A stretch of DNA of 64,000 nucleotides from Hymenochaete sp. R1 (taxonomy: Eukaryota; Basidiomycota; Agaricomycetes; Hymenochaetales; Hymenochaetaceae), in the NCBI GenBank assembly GCA_019400425.1, contig JAFREE010000031.1, positions 1-64,000 of the forward strand, in the 5' to 3' direction. The position numbers and the translations under genes were made by a program. Under the pieces are notes generated by a model, which saw nothing but the letters and a program-made list of their open reading frames with translations, had not been told where the DNA came from and did no database searches. Below, piece after piece: positions 52,931 through 64,000 of the stretch; positions within the stretch are counted from its first letter, which is position 1; every line of letters begins with the position of its first letter.

Positions 52931-55900
52931 ATGGCAACTCAAAATGGACATCAGACACCGTTCATTGGACAACAAGACATTGATGACGTCAAATGGCTGG
53001 CTCCTCCAGACGAGAGTCTCTTTAACGATGCGGAGGGATGTCTGAAGGGTACACGGACCTTCATTCTCAACAAGCTTACCAATTGGGCCCTTGATACTGC
53101 TTCAGAGTCGAGGTTGTTCTGGCTGTGCGGGGTCGCTGGATGTGGAAAGAGCTGCGTCGCTTCCTCGATTTCCAAGAATCTGAGCATTGACGGGCGTTTA
53201 CTTGGATCCTTTTTCTGCAAACGAGGACATAGCGAATGCAGAGATCCAGTCCGGCTCGTTCGGTCCATTGCATTCTGCCTCGCTGTCGCAACTCCCCCCT
53301 TCAAGAACGCTCTCGTCCAATCGCTAGACGATTCCGATGTCCTCATCAACAAGGATCTAGCCGCACAATTCCATGGCCTTTTGGAGGAGCCTCTGAGGAG
53401 CCTTCAGAAATATACACAGTCTGAACGTGTTGTGTTCGTGATCGACGCATTGGACGAATGCGAGGAGAATGAGACATTTGCTGGCTTTCTCAAGACCATT
53501 CTCAAACTCGCACCGTGGCTAACATTTATAATTACGAGCCGAGATACGGAATTTGTACGAAAAAACCTCTCGGGCCTTGATTCTCTCATAGAGCAATTCG
53601 ACCTTTTTGATGCGGACGCGACGGAGGATATTTATGCTTTCATTTCCAAGGAGTTCGCGATGGGCAAACTTGTCGACCTCCAATCTCACGTATCCGAAGC
53701 AGTTAAGTCGGTCCTGGTCAACAAAACTAAGGGGTCATTCATTTGGATTCATACTGTTATCGAGCTGGTCGGTAACTCAGGAGATAGGAGGCTCGAACTT
53801 CTGCAAAATATTCTGCGGAGTCCAGATTCGTCGGATCCCGAAGATTCTCTCGACGAAATCTATCTTCTTATCCTCGAAGACGCCTCTGGGCCTGAAGGAA
53901 AATATAAAGAGCTGGTCAGGATGATTATTGGATTTCTAGTGGCGACATCACGTACCGCCCAAATGTCAATCAGTGCTTTACATGCTTTCCTTCCACAATC
54001 CTGGATCGTAACAGAGTCAGACTTTGAATCGGTACTTCACAAGCTTCTGGCCATTCTAACGGTTGGAGCGGCTGGTATTCACATACACAGTGCGCCTTTC
54101 CTAGATTTCGCATCCACTTCCCACCGGATCAAGAGTTTCTGGATACACCCTTCGGATGTCCATACCGTCCTCGCTTTGGGGTGCTTGGAAGTTATGGACA
54201 TGGGTACCAGGAACGCGGAACGTCAAAATTGCTCACCGACCGGGTTGACGTTCAACATCTGTAATCTTGAGAATTCTCATACACGAAACGTCGATGTGAC
54301 CGACTTGGCCGAACGAATCGATAAGAACATTTCGACGGAGCTGAAATACAGTTGTTTTCATTGGTTGCACCACCTGTCGTCTATTCCAGTAAACATGGAA
54401 GTTTCGGATTACGATCAAAATACGGACAAGATTCCAGCACTGGTTCGAGACCTTCTATGCACAAGCCGAGCGCTGTACTGGCTAGAAATTTTAATTCTAA
54501 CGGGAGACATTCATGTCGCTCGTGCTATTTTGCTACAGCTGAGTGCTGTGCATGAGGTGTGTGCCTTTCTGCTCGAGTCTATGCCACGTACTTACTATGG
54601 CAAAGCATGATCATGGGTTCTGGGACATTGAAGTCAGCGAGATAGCGACGGAGTTGCGACAATTCCTTGATCGATTTTCTCTTCCCATCTCCACCAGCAT
54701 CCCGCATTTATACACCTCGGCCTTACCTTGGTTGCCAAAGGGTTCGAGACTGCGCGACATTTGGAAGGATGACTTCCCAGAGTCCCAGATCCTTTCTGCA
54801 GACCTTGACCACGAATCTCCAATCATATACCAGATACAAATTTCAGACTTCGTTGACGCGATGGCTATTTCTTCCGACGGGTCGCTCGTCGCATCTGGTG
54901 GGGAAGACGGAACCATACGTTTCTGGGATATTCAATTCGGCCTTCCCATCGGCGAGGAAATCAAGGCACACAGCAGCCCAGTCCTGAATCTTTCCTTCTC
55001 TCCCGACTGTCAATATATTGCGTCGAATGGCTGGCGCGAAAAACATATTTGTGTGTGGGATGTGAAGAGGCGTGCCCCTGCTGGGAACCCTCTGAGATGT
55101 CATGGCGGCGCCGTTACATGCATTGGCTTCTCGCCTATCGCCTCACTGCTTGCATCAGGATCTAAAGATGCAACAATTATACTCTGGGATATTGCAACTG
55201 GTCTACGTGTCAAGTCTTTTGCAAATCATTCCGCTGCGGTTTCTTCTCTTGCCTTCTCGCCCAATGGCCAGAGCATTGTCTCAGGATGCAATGATGGCAC
55301 ACTCAACATCTGGGGCGTGAAAAATGGACAGCGTATAGGCGAAGCTGGGAACGAGCATTCCAGTGACATTACTACTGTTGTATTTTCACCTGACGGCTCG
55401 TGCGTCGCAACTGGATCGGAGGACGGCGCAGTGAGGTTCTGGAATGCACAAGATGCACTGCCAGTCAACCACCCATTGTATCTCACGGACATGGCGAGAA
55501 TCGAGTCCATAGCTTTTTGTCCGGATAGTAAGTCCGTTGCTGTTGGCTCATTGGGCGCTGTACGTGTATTGGTTATAGAAACGAGTGAAATGATCGGTCT
55601 CCACCCCGTTGATGGATGTCGTATCGCATTCGTTCCCGATGGCACTCTTCTCATATGTGCTTCATTCAACAAACTCAATATCATTGATTTTTCCAAGGCG
55701 GCCCGACTCGGGAAGTCATTGGAAGGTCATTCTGGTCCAGTGTCGTGTGTGGCATTCTCTCCCGATGGCACTCGTTTTGCATCCTCGTCCAGGGACAACT
55801 CAGTTAGACTGTGGGATGCGCACGCAGGAGAACCTATCCGATCATCTAATCACATAAACAAACCCTCTAGTCTCTGGCAGACTCTCCGATCCGCGTTCAT

Positions 55901-56963
55901 GTTTCTGATATCCCACCAAGAAGAGGAGCAGAACAAGCGCCCCAGTTCGAGTTCTGTCTTATGGCATCCCGAGGTAATCAACTTCGTAGTGTTTTCCCCT
56001 GACGGAAAGAATATTGTAACTGGATGTAATGACTATGGAGTCAGAGTTTGGGATGTGCAGACCGGTACTTGCATTCATGGACCTCTAGTAGGACATGAAG
56101 ATCTAATTTTATGCGGTGCTTTCGCACCTGATGGAACCATACTCGTAACCGGATCCGGAGACAATACCTTTCGCAGGTGGGACACGAGAACGTACAGTCA
56201 ACTGGGCGAGCCCCTATCCCATGGAACTAGGTGGGCCAAAGCAATTGCGTTTTCTCCGGATAGCTCGAAGTTTGTGACCGGATCGGGAGATGGGAATATT
56301 CGAGTCTGGGACGCACATACTGGTGTTTTGGATGCTTGTTTCCAAGCCTGTCAGATACCTATCCGAAGTATTGCATTCTCGCCTGACAATAAGCATGTCG
56401 CATTTGCGGCGATTGACAACGATGTGAGGGTTTGGGAGGCGCGAACTGGAACACCCCTCGGAGGGCCTTTGAGAGGGCATACAGGTCGGGTAGAGAGTCT
56501 TGTTTTCAGCGCCGATGGAACAATGCTGTTTTCAGGTTCCACTGATAGAACAATTCGGGCTTGGAACACACTGTCCGGTGAATCAATAGGCTCGCCTTTG
56601 ATTGGGCACACTAATGGTATCAGCTCAATCTCCCTCTCGATCGATGGACGACACATCGTTTCCAGTTCTTACGATAAGACGATCCGTTATTGGGACACCG
56701 ATGCTTTTCTATGGGAGCCGGAACAGAGTGTATGCGGTTGCGAGGTTCTCGGCCCGAATAAAGTGGTTAAGTATCGCACTAAGGATGGCTGGATTAAAAC
56801 GTCAGATGGGAAACTACTCTTGTGGGTCCCTTTCGACTACCAGAATGCAGTGCGGGACCTGAGTGTCTACTGCATTTCAAAGGGAGCAGAGGATGAGCCG
56901 ATACATATCCTTTGGGATAAACTTCACCATGGAAAAGATTGGACGAGCATACGACGTTCGTAA
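52931..56963 (+). CDS. NLR-D: NACHT-WD40 protein lacking the N-terminal domains, 1327 aa
   Basis: Two exons: 52931-54556 and 54606-56963 (3984 nt). It begins MATQNGHQTPFIGQQDIDDV and reaches the NACHT domain almost at once: Walker A GVAGCGKS at residues 67-74, Walker B VVFVIDALDECEE. The single phase-0 intron sits at the NACHT/WD40 boundary (LLQLSAVHE | HDHGFWDIEV), the same place as in NLR-A and NLR-C. The second exon has PISTSIPHLYTSALPWLPK, two WD40 propellers separated by a linker (SSLWQTLRSAFMFLISHQEE) and the C-terminal module (CGCEVLGP, DGWIKT, LLLWVP, HGKDWT). It is clearly a paralogue of NLR-C, with patches of near-identical DNA. Without the N-terminal domains it may lack an effector of its own, or act with a partner. 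Confidence 0.88.
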
Positions 56964-57560
56964 ATCAGCAGATCCCCGTGAGTGGTCACCTGGACTCCCT
57001 TACGTAGAGCTACCTGACGACGAATCTTTTTACTCAGATAGTAAAAGGCTCGGATTGACCATGCCAGATCTATATCCGCTTTATTATTGACGAACGACTG
57101 GCTCAGAACGAACGCTTCAAGTTTACATCGCGATTGACCGAGATGCTTGTTGAATGCATATACCCTGTCTGTATTATACTTCCTTCCTGAATTCCGTCAT
57201 CAAAAGTTCGAGCGTTCAGGTACTCGATTGCCCTTGCTTTGTATTATGTATCTTAGTCCGAATCTTACTTTCTGGATGTACTTTTGTTTTTATAGATTTT
57301 GTGATATGTATACTGATGAATATGATAGTAATGTCTCTGTATGCCCTAAGAGCGGACAAAGAAAGCAAGTAGCATGCAGAAGTGTCACAGATAAAAGATA
57401 GATATGCGGTATGCAAGAGAGAAGATGAAGAAGAATGATCCAGTGATATGTGAAAACCAACTGACCGGTCATGCCAGTGAAGCGATTGTACAATGTAGAA
57501 GACATATGTACATGCATGCTTTGAAACCCGTCCGAGCTCGCATGGAAAGCAAAACAAGTT
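56964..57560. other. Intergenic, convergent 3' flanks of NLR-D and SPT2
   Basis: A 597-bp AT-rich spacer between two genes that point at each other. Likely 3' UTRs; no gene or RNA recognised. Confidence 0.55.
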
Positions 57561-58937
57561 CTACCGGCCCATTCGTTCCTTCTCTTTCCTCTTTCTCCTC
57601 TTCGTTTCTTCATGGCGACGCTCTTCTTCGAGCGCTGCTTCGTCTTCCCTCTTAGCAATACGTTCACTGGAAAACAGAACAATGGCGTAGGCAAACATTA
57701 ATCATTTAATAAAAAAGCAGAAGGACACGTACCTCCTCATTTCTTCCCTCCTTAACGCAGCCGCATTTACCTCCATGTCGTCCTCATCATCACTATACAC
57801 ATCGTTTGCCATATACCGACTCCGATCCTTTCCAAACAATTTCCAAATCTCCGAACTGATATCATTCTTGGAGTTGTTGGCGAGTCGGCGTTTAGATGGA
57901 GGTGGAGTCATGTCCATATCGTCAGAGTCGTATTCCTCTTCATCCGAATCTGAAGCGGCGGAGTAAGAATGTGAACGCTTCTTGGGGAGTGAGGCTGAGA
58001 GCGGAGTTTGTTTGGAAAGAGACGTATCGGATCTGTTAGCCTTTGTAAATGAAATAGAGCCTTTAAGGTCAGGACGGAAAGTTTTGATTTTGGTCTTCGG
58101 AATTGCTGGTGCGGCTTTGGACATTCGCCCCGGATCCGGCGAACGTCCACGCGAAGACAGAGACACGTCCCGTTTCCCATTCTTCAACGACGCAGTAGCC
58201 TTCCTGCGTGCAATATCGTTCTGGATTTCCTCGATGGTCCGGTTGTCGCGTTTATTGAGCCCCAGTTTCGTAAGTTCCGCGGGCATAGCTTCGAGCTGCT
58301 TGCGCACGGATCGGATGTCCTTATTATCGACACTGCGCACCGACAAGCCCGACGCCGATGCGCCGTTCAGTCCGCGTGAAGCTAGTAACGACGACGTAGA
58401 CGGACCAGGACCGGCCTTGTCCACAATAGCTCTCTTGAATCCCGGAGACATTGAAGATCCTAGCGGCATGCCCTTTCTCGACGACGTGAACGTCTTGCTC
58501 ATATCCATGTTGAGCCTCCGCATCCTCTTCTCTTCTCTCGTGAGCGTCTGCGTGGCATTGTCCTCATCATCCGAGCCCGTACGCGCTTTCCTCGCCCTCC
58601 CACCGCCGCCCGAACTAGCCCAACCCGATTTCTTCTGCGATCCATAAATTATCTTGCGTCTTTGTTCCTCTTCCTTCCGTGCCATGAGCGCTTCCTTCTT
58701 CTGCTTCTCCTCCTCGGCCTTGCGCTTCCGCTCCTCTACGAGTTTATCGGCTTCGAGTTGGCGCTTTAAGGCAAGCGCCTGAGCCTCGCGATCTTTCCTC
58801 TCTTTTGCAAGCTGCTCTTTCTTTCTCTGTTCCTCTTTGCGGCGTTTCTCCGCGAGAATCTGTTGCGTGGCGGCGTCTGACTGAGCGGTCTGTGCCTCAC
58901 TCATGGCGAGGAGCTCGGCGAAGCGACCGCCTGACAT
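57561..58937 (-). CDS. SPT2: SPT2-family chromatin protein (histone chaperone), 436 aa
   Basis: Nuclear protein that binds histones H3-H4 and DNA and helps keep chromatin in order during transcription. Two exons on the minus strand: 58937-57733 and 57666-57561 (1311 nt). Residues 20-110 form a long, highly charged coiled coil (KRRKEEQRKKEQLAKERKDR). The middle is Ser-rich and basic. The conserved SPT2 domain is at the C-terminus: EIWKLFGKDRSRYMANDVYS, then DDEDDMEVNAAALRREEMRR, and across the intron SERIAKREDEAALEEERRHE with a basic end. The domain position and the acidic-then-basic order fit the family. The intron is phase 2 with a GTACGT donor. The start at 58937 (MSGGRFAELLAMSEAQTAQS) is the first ATG of the open frame. 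Confidence 0.9.
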
Positions 58938-59158
58938 TTCAAGAAACTAAGTAGAATGGGTCGTTAGTGTCGTATAAAAGGCACAAAAATGAGCGTTAGA
59001 AGGGCAGTGAAGGAGGAAGGGAGAGGCAGAGGGAGAAGACAAGGGGAAGCTTAAGTATGCGTGGAGGACAGTCAGTGCTGGCCTTAAGTAGTAGTGATTA
59101 TGTAATCGGCTTATTCTCTCGGCCGAGCTTTTCTTTGCTTTCCTTGCTTCAAACGACC

Positions 59159-59850
59159 ATGGTCCGCTTCAAAGTACGTCTGTTGAGCCCCATTGTAATC
59201 ATATATCTAAAAATTTCGCGCTAGAACAGATGGTTGCTGGTCGAGCTTATACCCTGCAGCGACGGCGTCGCATCCTACGTACCCTCCGATGGCGTTACAG
59301 GCAAACACATCTGGATGGCTCTGAAAGATAGTGTGATATCAAACTTTGGAGATGCAGGGTGGGGTGCTGTCAGTATATCTTTGACCGGTACGTTTTGTTA
59401 TATTTCTTGTGTCCTTCTGTGTGATCGTTGAAAAGTTATGGTATTCCAGTCAAATATTTCTCGCCGATGACAAATATGTGCATCATCAGAGTTGCAAGAG
59501 ACCACCACCGGATCGCGTGGGCTGCGGCAACGTTCATCAAAAGAATACAAGGCAAAGTCTATGTGCCTAACGTCATTCATGTTTCCGGTGTGTTTTTGTA
59601 CTACTTGATTAGTTTGGCGCAGTAACTTACTATGGAGGCTAGGAACAATAAAGCATGCCCAACAAGCCGCGATAGTACACAACAGGACCACAATAGCGAA
59701 ACTACGGGCGTTATCGATGATGCCTAGTGAGCCTTCTGCCCTCCTTACAATATTGATTTTGAGCATTATTCTATCCAAGCAATGTACCAGAGCAGATATG
59801 ACGAATATCTCGAAACGAGCACGAAAGAAATCGAAACTCTTCGAGATTAA
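59159..59850 (+). CDS. POP5: RNase P/MRP protein subunit POP5, 156 aa
   Basis: Protein subunit shared by RNase P (tRNA 5' maturation) and RNase MRP (rRNA processing), acting in the nucleus and nucleolus. Five exons: 59159-59173, 59225-59387, 59450-59587, 59643-59726 and 59780-59850 (471 nt). The tiny first exon codes MVRFK, joined to NRWLLVELIPCSDG, the usual Pop5 opening (VRFK.RYLL.E). Then come ALKDSVISNFGDAGWGAVSI, VKYFSPMTNMCIIRVARDHH, AWAAATFIKRIQGKVYVPNV and HVSGTIKHAQQAAIVHN (the conserved H..GT...C/A motif). The last exon ends LETSTKEIETLRD. All joints keep frame. The stop codon lies 12 bp from the stop of the gene on the other strand. Confidence 0.92.
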
Positions 59851-59862
59851 GTGTCGATATTT

Positions 59863-61419
59863 TCATAACCTTGCGACGGGTCTTGCGTTCCGGGTCCATT
59901 TCTCAACAGTGATACCATCTCCCTCCGCAATTGAGCGCTGTTGCTTGGTCCATTCTACAACACCATCAATCAACCGATCAACGTCGTACCGCGAGTTTCC
60001 AGCGTGTAAACAGACGCGCACGCGATCCTTTCCCTTCGGTACTGTTGGCCATGTTATTGGACGTGCATTGAGGCCTAGGACACGCAGGTGGTTTGATAAT
60101 GGTCTGGGCATAGGCGTCATGAGGGGGATGATGGGTGCGAGGAGGGTTTGCCGATTGAGTGTCGGGATAGCGGAGAGATGCCGCGGAAGCGCGATTAGGG
60201 ACGAGGGTAAATACTCGAGTTGCTGATGGAGGGATGTAAGAGTGTAATGGATGAGAGATTGGAGATCTTGGGCGAACTGGAAGCAATGATGGTCAGAGAT
60301 AGCGTGGGGAGTGATGAAGGGCACAACTCACATTGCTTGCCGTCCCATCGTCTAAGATGTCCAACGAGCAATTAATTGAGACAACGTTGGCACAGCTCAG
60401 TGCCGTTGTGTAAATGAGAGGACGTGCATAGTTCAGCAAGTAGCTTTTCACGAGCTCGCTGCTCAACACAACAGCTGGTCAAATTAATGCGTAAGCATAT
60501 ACCCAGCAATGAAACTAAATCTCGGCTCACCTCCACTGCTCGCCAATGCTTTCCCAAACGTATGCAGCCTCAAGAACACCCTTTCTTCCAACCCATAATG
60601 TGCAACAAGTCCCTTCCCGTTCGGCCCATACAACCCCGTCGAATGTGCCTCGTCCACAATAAGCAGCCCGTTACCTCGAGGAAGAAGCTCATCAAGAACC
60701 TCGACGAAACTAGGAAGCGGCGCAAGTGTGCCATCCATGCTATACAGCGCCTCAACAGCAAGGAAGACGCTATGTTTACCCGCATATAGTGCTTCTCCAC
60801 GATTTGGGTCGTTGAGGAGCTTGGTGAGGGTCGACCGGAGTGCGTCAACCGAGTTATGCGAGAACGCTATCAGCGAACTCGAGCTTGAGCTCGACCCATC
60901 CCCAGATTCCTCCTTATTTGCGCCCACACTCGAAGTCGAAGAATTCCGGACCCTCGCAATCCTCGACGCCCTCAACCCATCATGAACACTCGCATGGATC
61001 GCCTCATCATACACCACAACGTCCCCCTCCTGTGGTAGACACGCAAACACGCTCGCATTCGCGTCGAAACCGCTATTGAATAACAACGCCGCAGGTGCCC
61101 CAAAGAACTTCTTCAACCGGTCCTCAAGCGAGGCATGGCTGGAAGGGTTGACGAGTAAGCGGGAGCCACCTGAGCCGAGGATGGATGGGGCAGCATTGAA
61201 GGAAGTGAGGAGACGAGTGCGCAGGTCGGACGAGCGTGTGAGTGATAGGTAGTCATTTGAAACGAAGTCGACGAGTTCTGCTTCGTCGTCATTGAGTCGG
61301 GGTGGATGTGAGGACGTGGATGGACCGGGACGCGTTGGGGAAGGAAGACGACGGAGGATGTTGCGTTTTCGTCGCGAGTCGAGCGCAGCTTCCAGACTCT
61401 GATTCAACGACGAGGACAT
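59863..61419 (-). CDS. bioF: 8-amino-7-oxononanoate synthase-like enzyme (AOS family, BioF type), 481 aa
   Basis: PLP enzyme that condenses pimeloyl-CoA or -ACP with alanine in biotin synthesis. Three exons on the minus strand: 61419-60531, 60474-60332 and 60276-59863 (1446 nt). Landmarks: LVDFVSNDYLSLTRSSDLRT, GSGGSRLLVNPSSHASLEDR, LFNSGFDANASVFACLPQEG, YDEAIHASVHDG, SMDGTLAPLPSFVEVLDELL, LLIVDEAHSTGLYGPNGKG and the PLP-lysine motif HTFGKALASSGG (Lys about 290). The C-terminus ends ARL, which fits a type 1 peroxisomal signal. Fungal BioF proteins such as that of Aspergillus are peroxisomal, so this supports BioF over 5-aminolevulinate synthase, which would be mitochondrial and carry a presequence. 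A short Ser-rich insert lies near residue 180. Another AOS-family substrate cannot be excluded. Confidence 0.85.
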
Positions 61420-61667
61420 CTCAAGAAAACTACGAGGAAAACACCGAGAAGTATGAGACCAAACGAAAAGAGTCTAGGTACAGGATGGCGCAGGATGAAG
61501 GAGGCAAAGCAGAAAAAAGAGCAGCAGAAACATTATGCGCATATAATAAGTGTAAATAAACAAATCTCATCCAAGAAATCAAATCAGTCGTTAGGCCCGA
61601 AAGGAAGGAATGCGTCCCCGTGTCTTCCGTCTCGGGCGCAGACACCACGACTTGACTATAGCTGGTC

Positions 61668-64000
61668 TTAGCACCGACGATAGATCCCGTTCCGCATTTC
61701 CTCCTCTCTTCAATCATTGTCAGTATTGAAATCAGTTCAAAGTAAACGAATAGACTTACCTGTACTCGAACATGACTTGAATCGCAACGAAAATACATGC
61801 ACACGCGACAACCAGAAATTGTAAACCTGAAAGGAATAATGTGAGCCAAGAAATGTCGGAGGGCTGGTCCTGGTAACACAAACCATTTGAGGTCCCAAAA
61901 ACTTGCTCGGCCAGGTATCGTGTTCCATCCAGACCAAGCACAAATCCGATCAAATTGGCGATAAGCATCATCAAGCCATTCACAACACCTCCTGCGGCAC
62001 ATGCATGACGATACCAAGGTCTATTTCCATACTGCAAATTATGATGAGCTCTGGCCAGTCCCGTGAAGAGCGTGACTCGGGCTATTCACCTTGGCAGAGG
62101 GGAGTAGATATGTTGCGACGACCTCTGGAACGATGAAGAGGCTTATAAGCCACCCCCATGCGAGGAGTTTAAAAGTAAGATCGTGCCATAGTGCGACAAA
62201 GGTGAATATAAGGACAGTGGACAAAAGGAGGTTTTTCGTTCCACCAAGTGGGATGTAAATATATCTGAAGAAATGCGAGACCAAAATTGGATCATATATA
62301 GTAAGTCAACAAGAATGGACACTTACCTGACCAGCCAAAGGTTGAAAGAACGGTGCCATGACCTCCAGAACCCATACGTTGAGTAATTATTTGCCATGCA
62401 CCTGATCATGTTTTCCTGTGGCTCTATCCCATCTGCCAACGCCCATAACCGGAAGAAACGCCAGGGTAGAAGAAGCTTCGAACATAGACATTGTAATGTC
62501 AGACATCCATATCATCAACAAAACTCTTTCGAAATACCTTGAGCCAAACTATGATGAGGTTCCAAAATCCAATCATACTCAACTCCATCGGCGTGTCTCC
62601 CCGCCAAGCTGAAGAGTCCTTGATCGCCACTACATACATGAAATGCAATACAAGTTCCATCGTCAGGAGGCAGGACACGAATCGAACGGCATAGTGAGCG
62701 ACGCTTTTCAAGCTTGGTGGTTCAAATGGACCTATATGCTAGATTAGGCATTAGCATAAAATTTGCTGAAGATCGAAGACAACGTTTCACCTGCCACATG
62801 AAATCATTAAACGTCATGATGGGGCCCGCAAGGAACAGAGGTGGGTACAGCACGTAGGCTACACAGTTGATGAACGAATACGTCTGTAGATCCTGAGGGG
62901 TGGTTGTCCGCTGCTTATGGTTCATTTCCTTCTCCGAAGATACATCCTGCATCCCAAAGTGAGCAAGCTTCACTCATAGCCGAAATTCGGGCAAATTACG
63001 ATACGGAAAGGGACGATGCCAGAGGCTTTACACGCCCAGTAATAATCCATATTGAAAGACACGAGGCGTAGCATAGTGAAGTTGAATGGAATGAACCATC
63101 GATGGTATGCACCTTGCATAGCATCCTAATACTTATTAGTACCGTGCCGTGAGCATTGGTCGGCACTCACCAAAAATTCCAGCGATGGAGACATTTCACT
63201 ATACGGAAAGCCCGAATACCGCTCACTCGCGAAAAGGACTGAAATATTCCACGCCCATGTCAACACGGGCGTTGCTTTCGACGCCCCAAATGTTTTGGCA
63301 ATCCCATAGTTGACTCCAATAATGAACAGAATCTTAAAAATATTGGTCCCGTGTAGCCCAAATACGTACGCAAGTGAACAGGCAAACGTGAAAGGTATTA
63401 AATGCGTCCGAGAACTGTTGGTATTGGAGGCGGAAAGTGTAGTACTGGGAAAGACTCGAAGGTAGAGGAACTTTAGGGCAAAGAGGGCGACAGCAATGGC
63501 GGAGAGGAGCGGAACGTTGTTACGGAAGGTTCGAAATTGAGCATCGCTATTGTCCTGAAAAATGAGGTTAGCCTTGAGATTGCTCTCGAGTGAGCAAGAA
63601 GCAACAGGCAAAGCGCACGATCTTTCGTCCGAATAGCCAGCCATCCTCCAGTCTGTGGCTATAAAGATTATAGTTCGGGTGTGATTCTAGACATTGAACC
63701 GTCTTTAGCTATCTGCACATTATTTGATGGAAACATCACGCTCACCTCGACTTAGTTGCACTGGTTTCCACACCATGATTGGCACCACAACCACAAAAAC
63801 CACATAGTAAAAGTAAAACTCCGGCGTCTTCCATCGAGGCGCAGGCCTCGTCTGAACGAATTTCGAAGCTTGATTACCCCCAGACACGTTAACTGTAAGG
63901 CGAAGAATCCCTTTTCTTTCAGCGCCGGTGCCCATGTCAGAGTTGACTTCCTTGAGGAACGGCTGTTCGTCAAGACCGCCTTGTACAGGTTTACTGCCAC
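61668..64000 (-). CDS. GUP1: GUP1-like MBOAT O-acyltransferase (5' end possibly outside window)
   Basis: Multi-span ER membrane acyltransferase; yeast Gup1 remodels GPI-anchor lipids. Minus strand, many small exons. The first visible runs from the right edge to 63746 ([20 protein letters not shown]). Then come 63686-63619 ([20 protein letters not shown]), 63554-63171 ([20 protein letters not shown]), and an exon starting near 63126 ([19 protein letters not shown]). Next are segments with [20 protein letters not shown] (near 62790-62890), a further one near 62530-62710, and [15 protein letters not shown] with the MBOAT histidine motif [18 protein letters not shown] (near 62160-62280). The last exons end [15 protein letters not shown] with TAA at 61668-61670. 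The frame is open to the right edge; an ATG at 63935 could be the start, but coding-like sequence continues upstream, so it is treated as partial. [14 protein letters not shown] and WHD are typical Gup1 landmarks. Confidence 0.88.

Noticed and set aside
1..64000. Transposable elements, terminal repeats, rRNA, tRNA and CRISPR arrays
   Set aside because: No transposase, reverse transcriptase or integrase motifs, no long terminal or inverted repeats, no tRNA A/B box pairs and no regularly spaced repeats were seen by eye. CRISPR is not expected in a fungal genome.

Overview
The window is nuclear DNA of a filamentous basidiomycete, most likely an Agaricomycete. The evidence is tightly packed genes broken by many short introns (about 45-100 nt, GTRNGT donors, YAG acceptors), standard eukaryotic housekeeping genes, a Zn2Cys6 transcription factor and several NACHT-WD40 proteins of the fungal NLR type. 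I do not name a species. All exon joints were placed by eye from splice sites and reading-frame continuity. Most totals divide cleanly by three, but no transcript evidence was available.

Layout. 1-2311: 3' part of a WD40-bearing NLR-type gene cut by the left edge (here NLR-E). 2676-17838: a housekeeping block with complex I subunit NDUFB8 (-), a SAM-dependent methyltransferase (+), PA2G4/EBP1 (+), KEOPS subunit PCC1 (-), a UPF1-like SF1 helicase with a GW/WG-rich insert (+), carnitine acetyltransferase (-), the TIM14/PAM18 J-protein (+) and a sulfite oxidase (-). 18296-23726: a complete NACHT-WD40 gene, NLR-A (-). 23727-26512: gene-poor DNA holding two decayed fragments of genes still intact in the window (sulfite oxidase and a CS-domain gene). 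26513-28540: CS-domain tail-anchored protein (-). 29275-33806: Zn2Cys6 transcription factor (-). 33807-39086: 5.3 kb without a gene I can support. 39087-42830: a large disordered protein of unknown function (-). 43767-56963: three NLR-type genes in tandem (+): NLR-B (stops after NACHT), NLR-C (complete) and NLR-D (no N-terminal domain). 57561-64000: SPT2 (-), POP5 (+), an 8-amino-7-oxononanoate synthase-like enzyme (-) and a GUP1-like MBOAT acyltransferase (-, cut by the right edge).

How it fits together. The NLR-type genes share one design: a beta-rich N-terminal domain and a helical domain (A, B, C), a NACHT NTPase (A-D), then two WD40 propellers separated by a basic linker, and a conserved non-WD C-terminal module (A, C, D, E). 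Fungal NACHT-WD40 proteins of this type are linked to non-self recognition and regulated cell death. The differing truncations in B and D suggest active birth and death of family members at this locus.

The two most unusual signals lie elsewhere. One is a sharply bounded tract of about 1 kb (roughly 12185-13227), almost free of CpG and AT-rich, covering the tail-to-tail 3' ends of the helicase and carnitine acetyltransferase genes while leaving both reading frames intact. The other is the helicase itself, which joins a degenerate exonuclease-like region, a GW/WG-rich segment resembling an Argonaute hook, and a UPF1-type helicase core. This layout suggests a role in RNA silencing.
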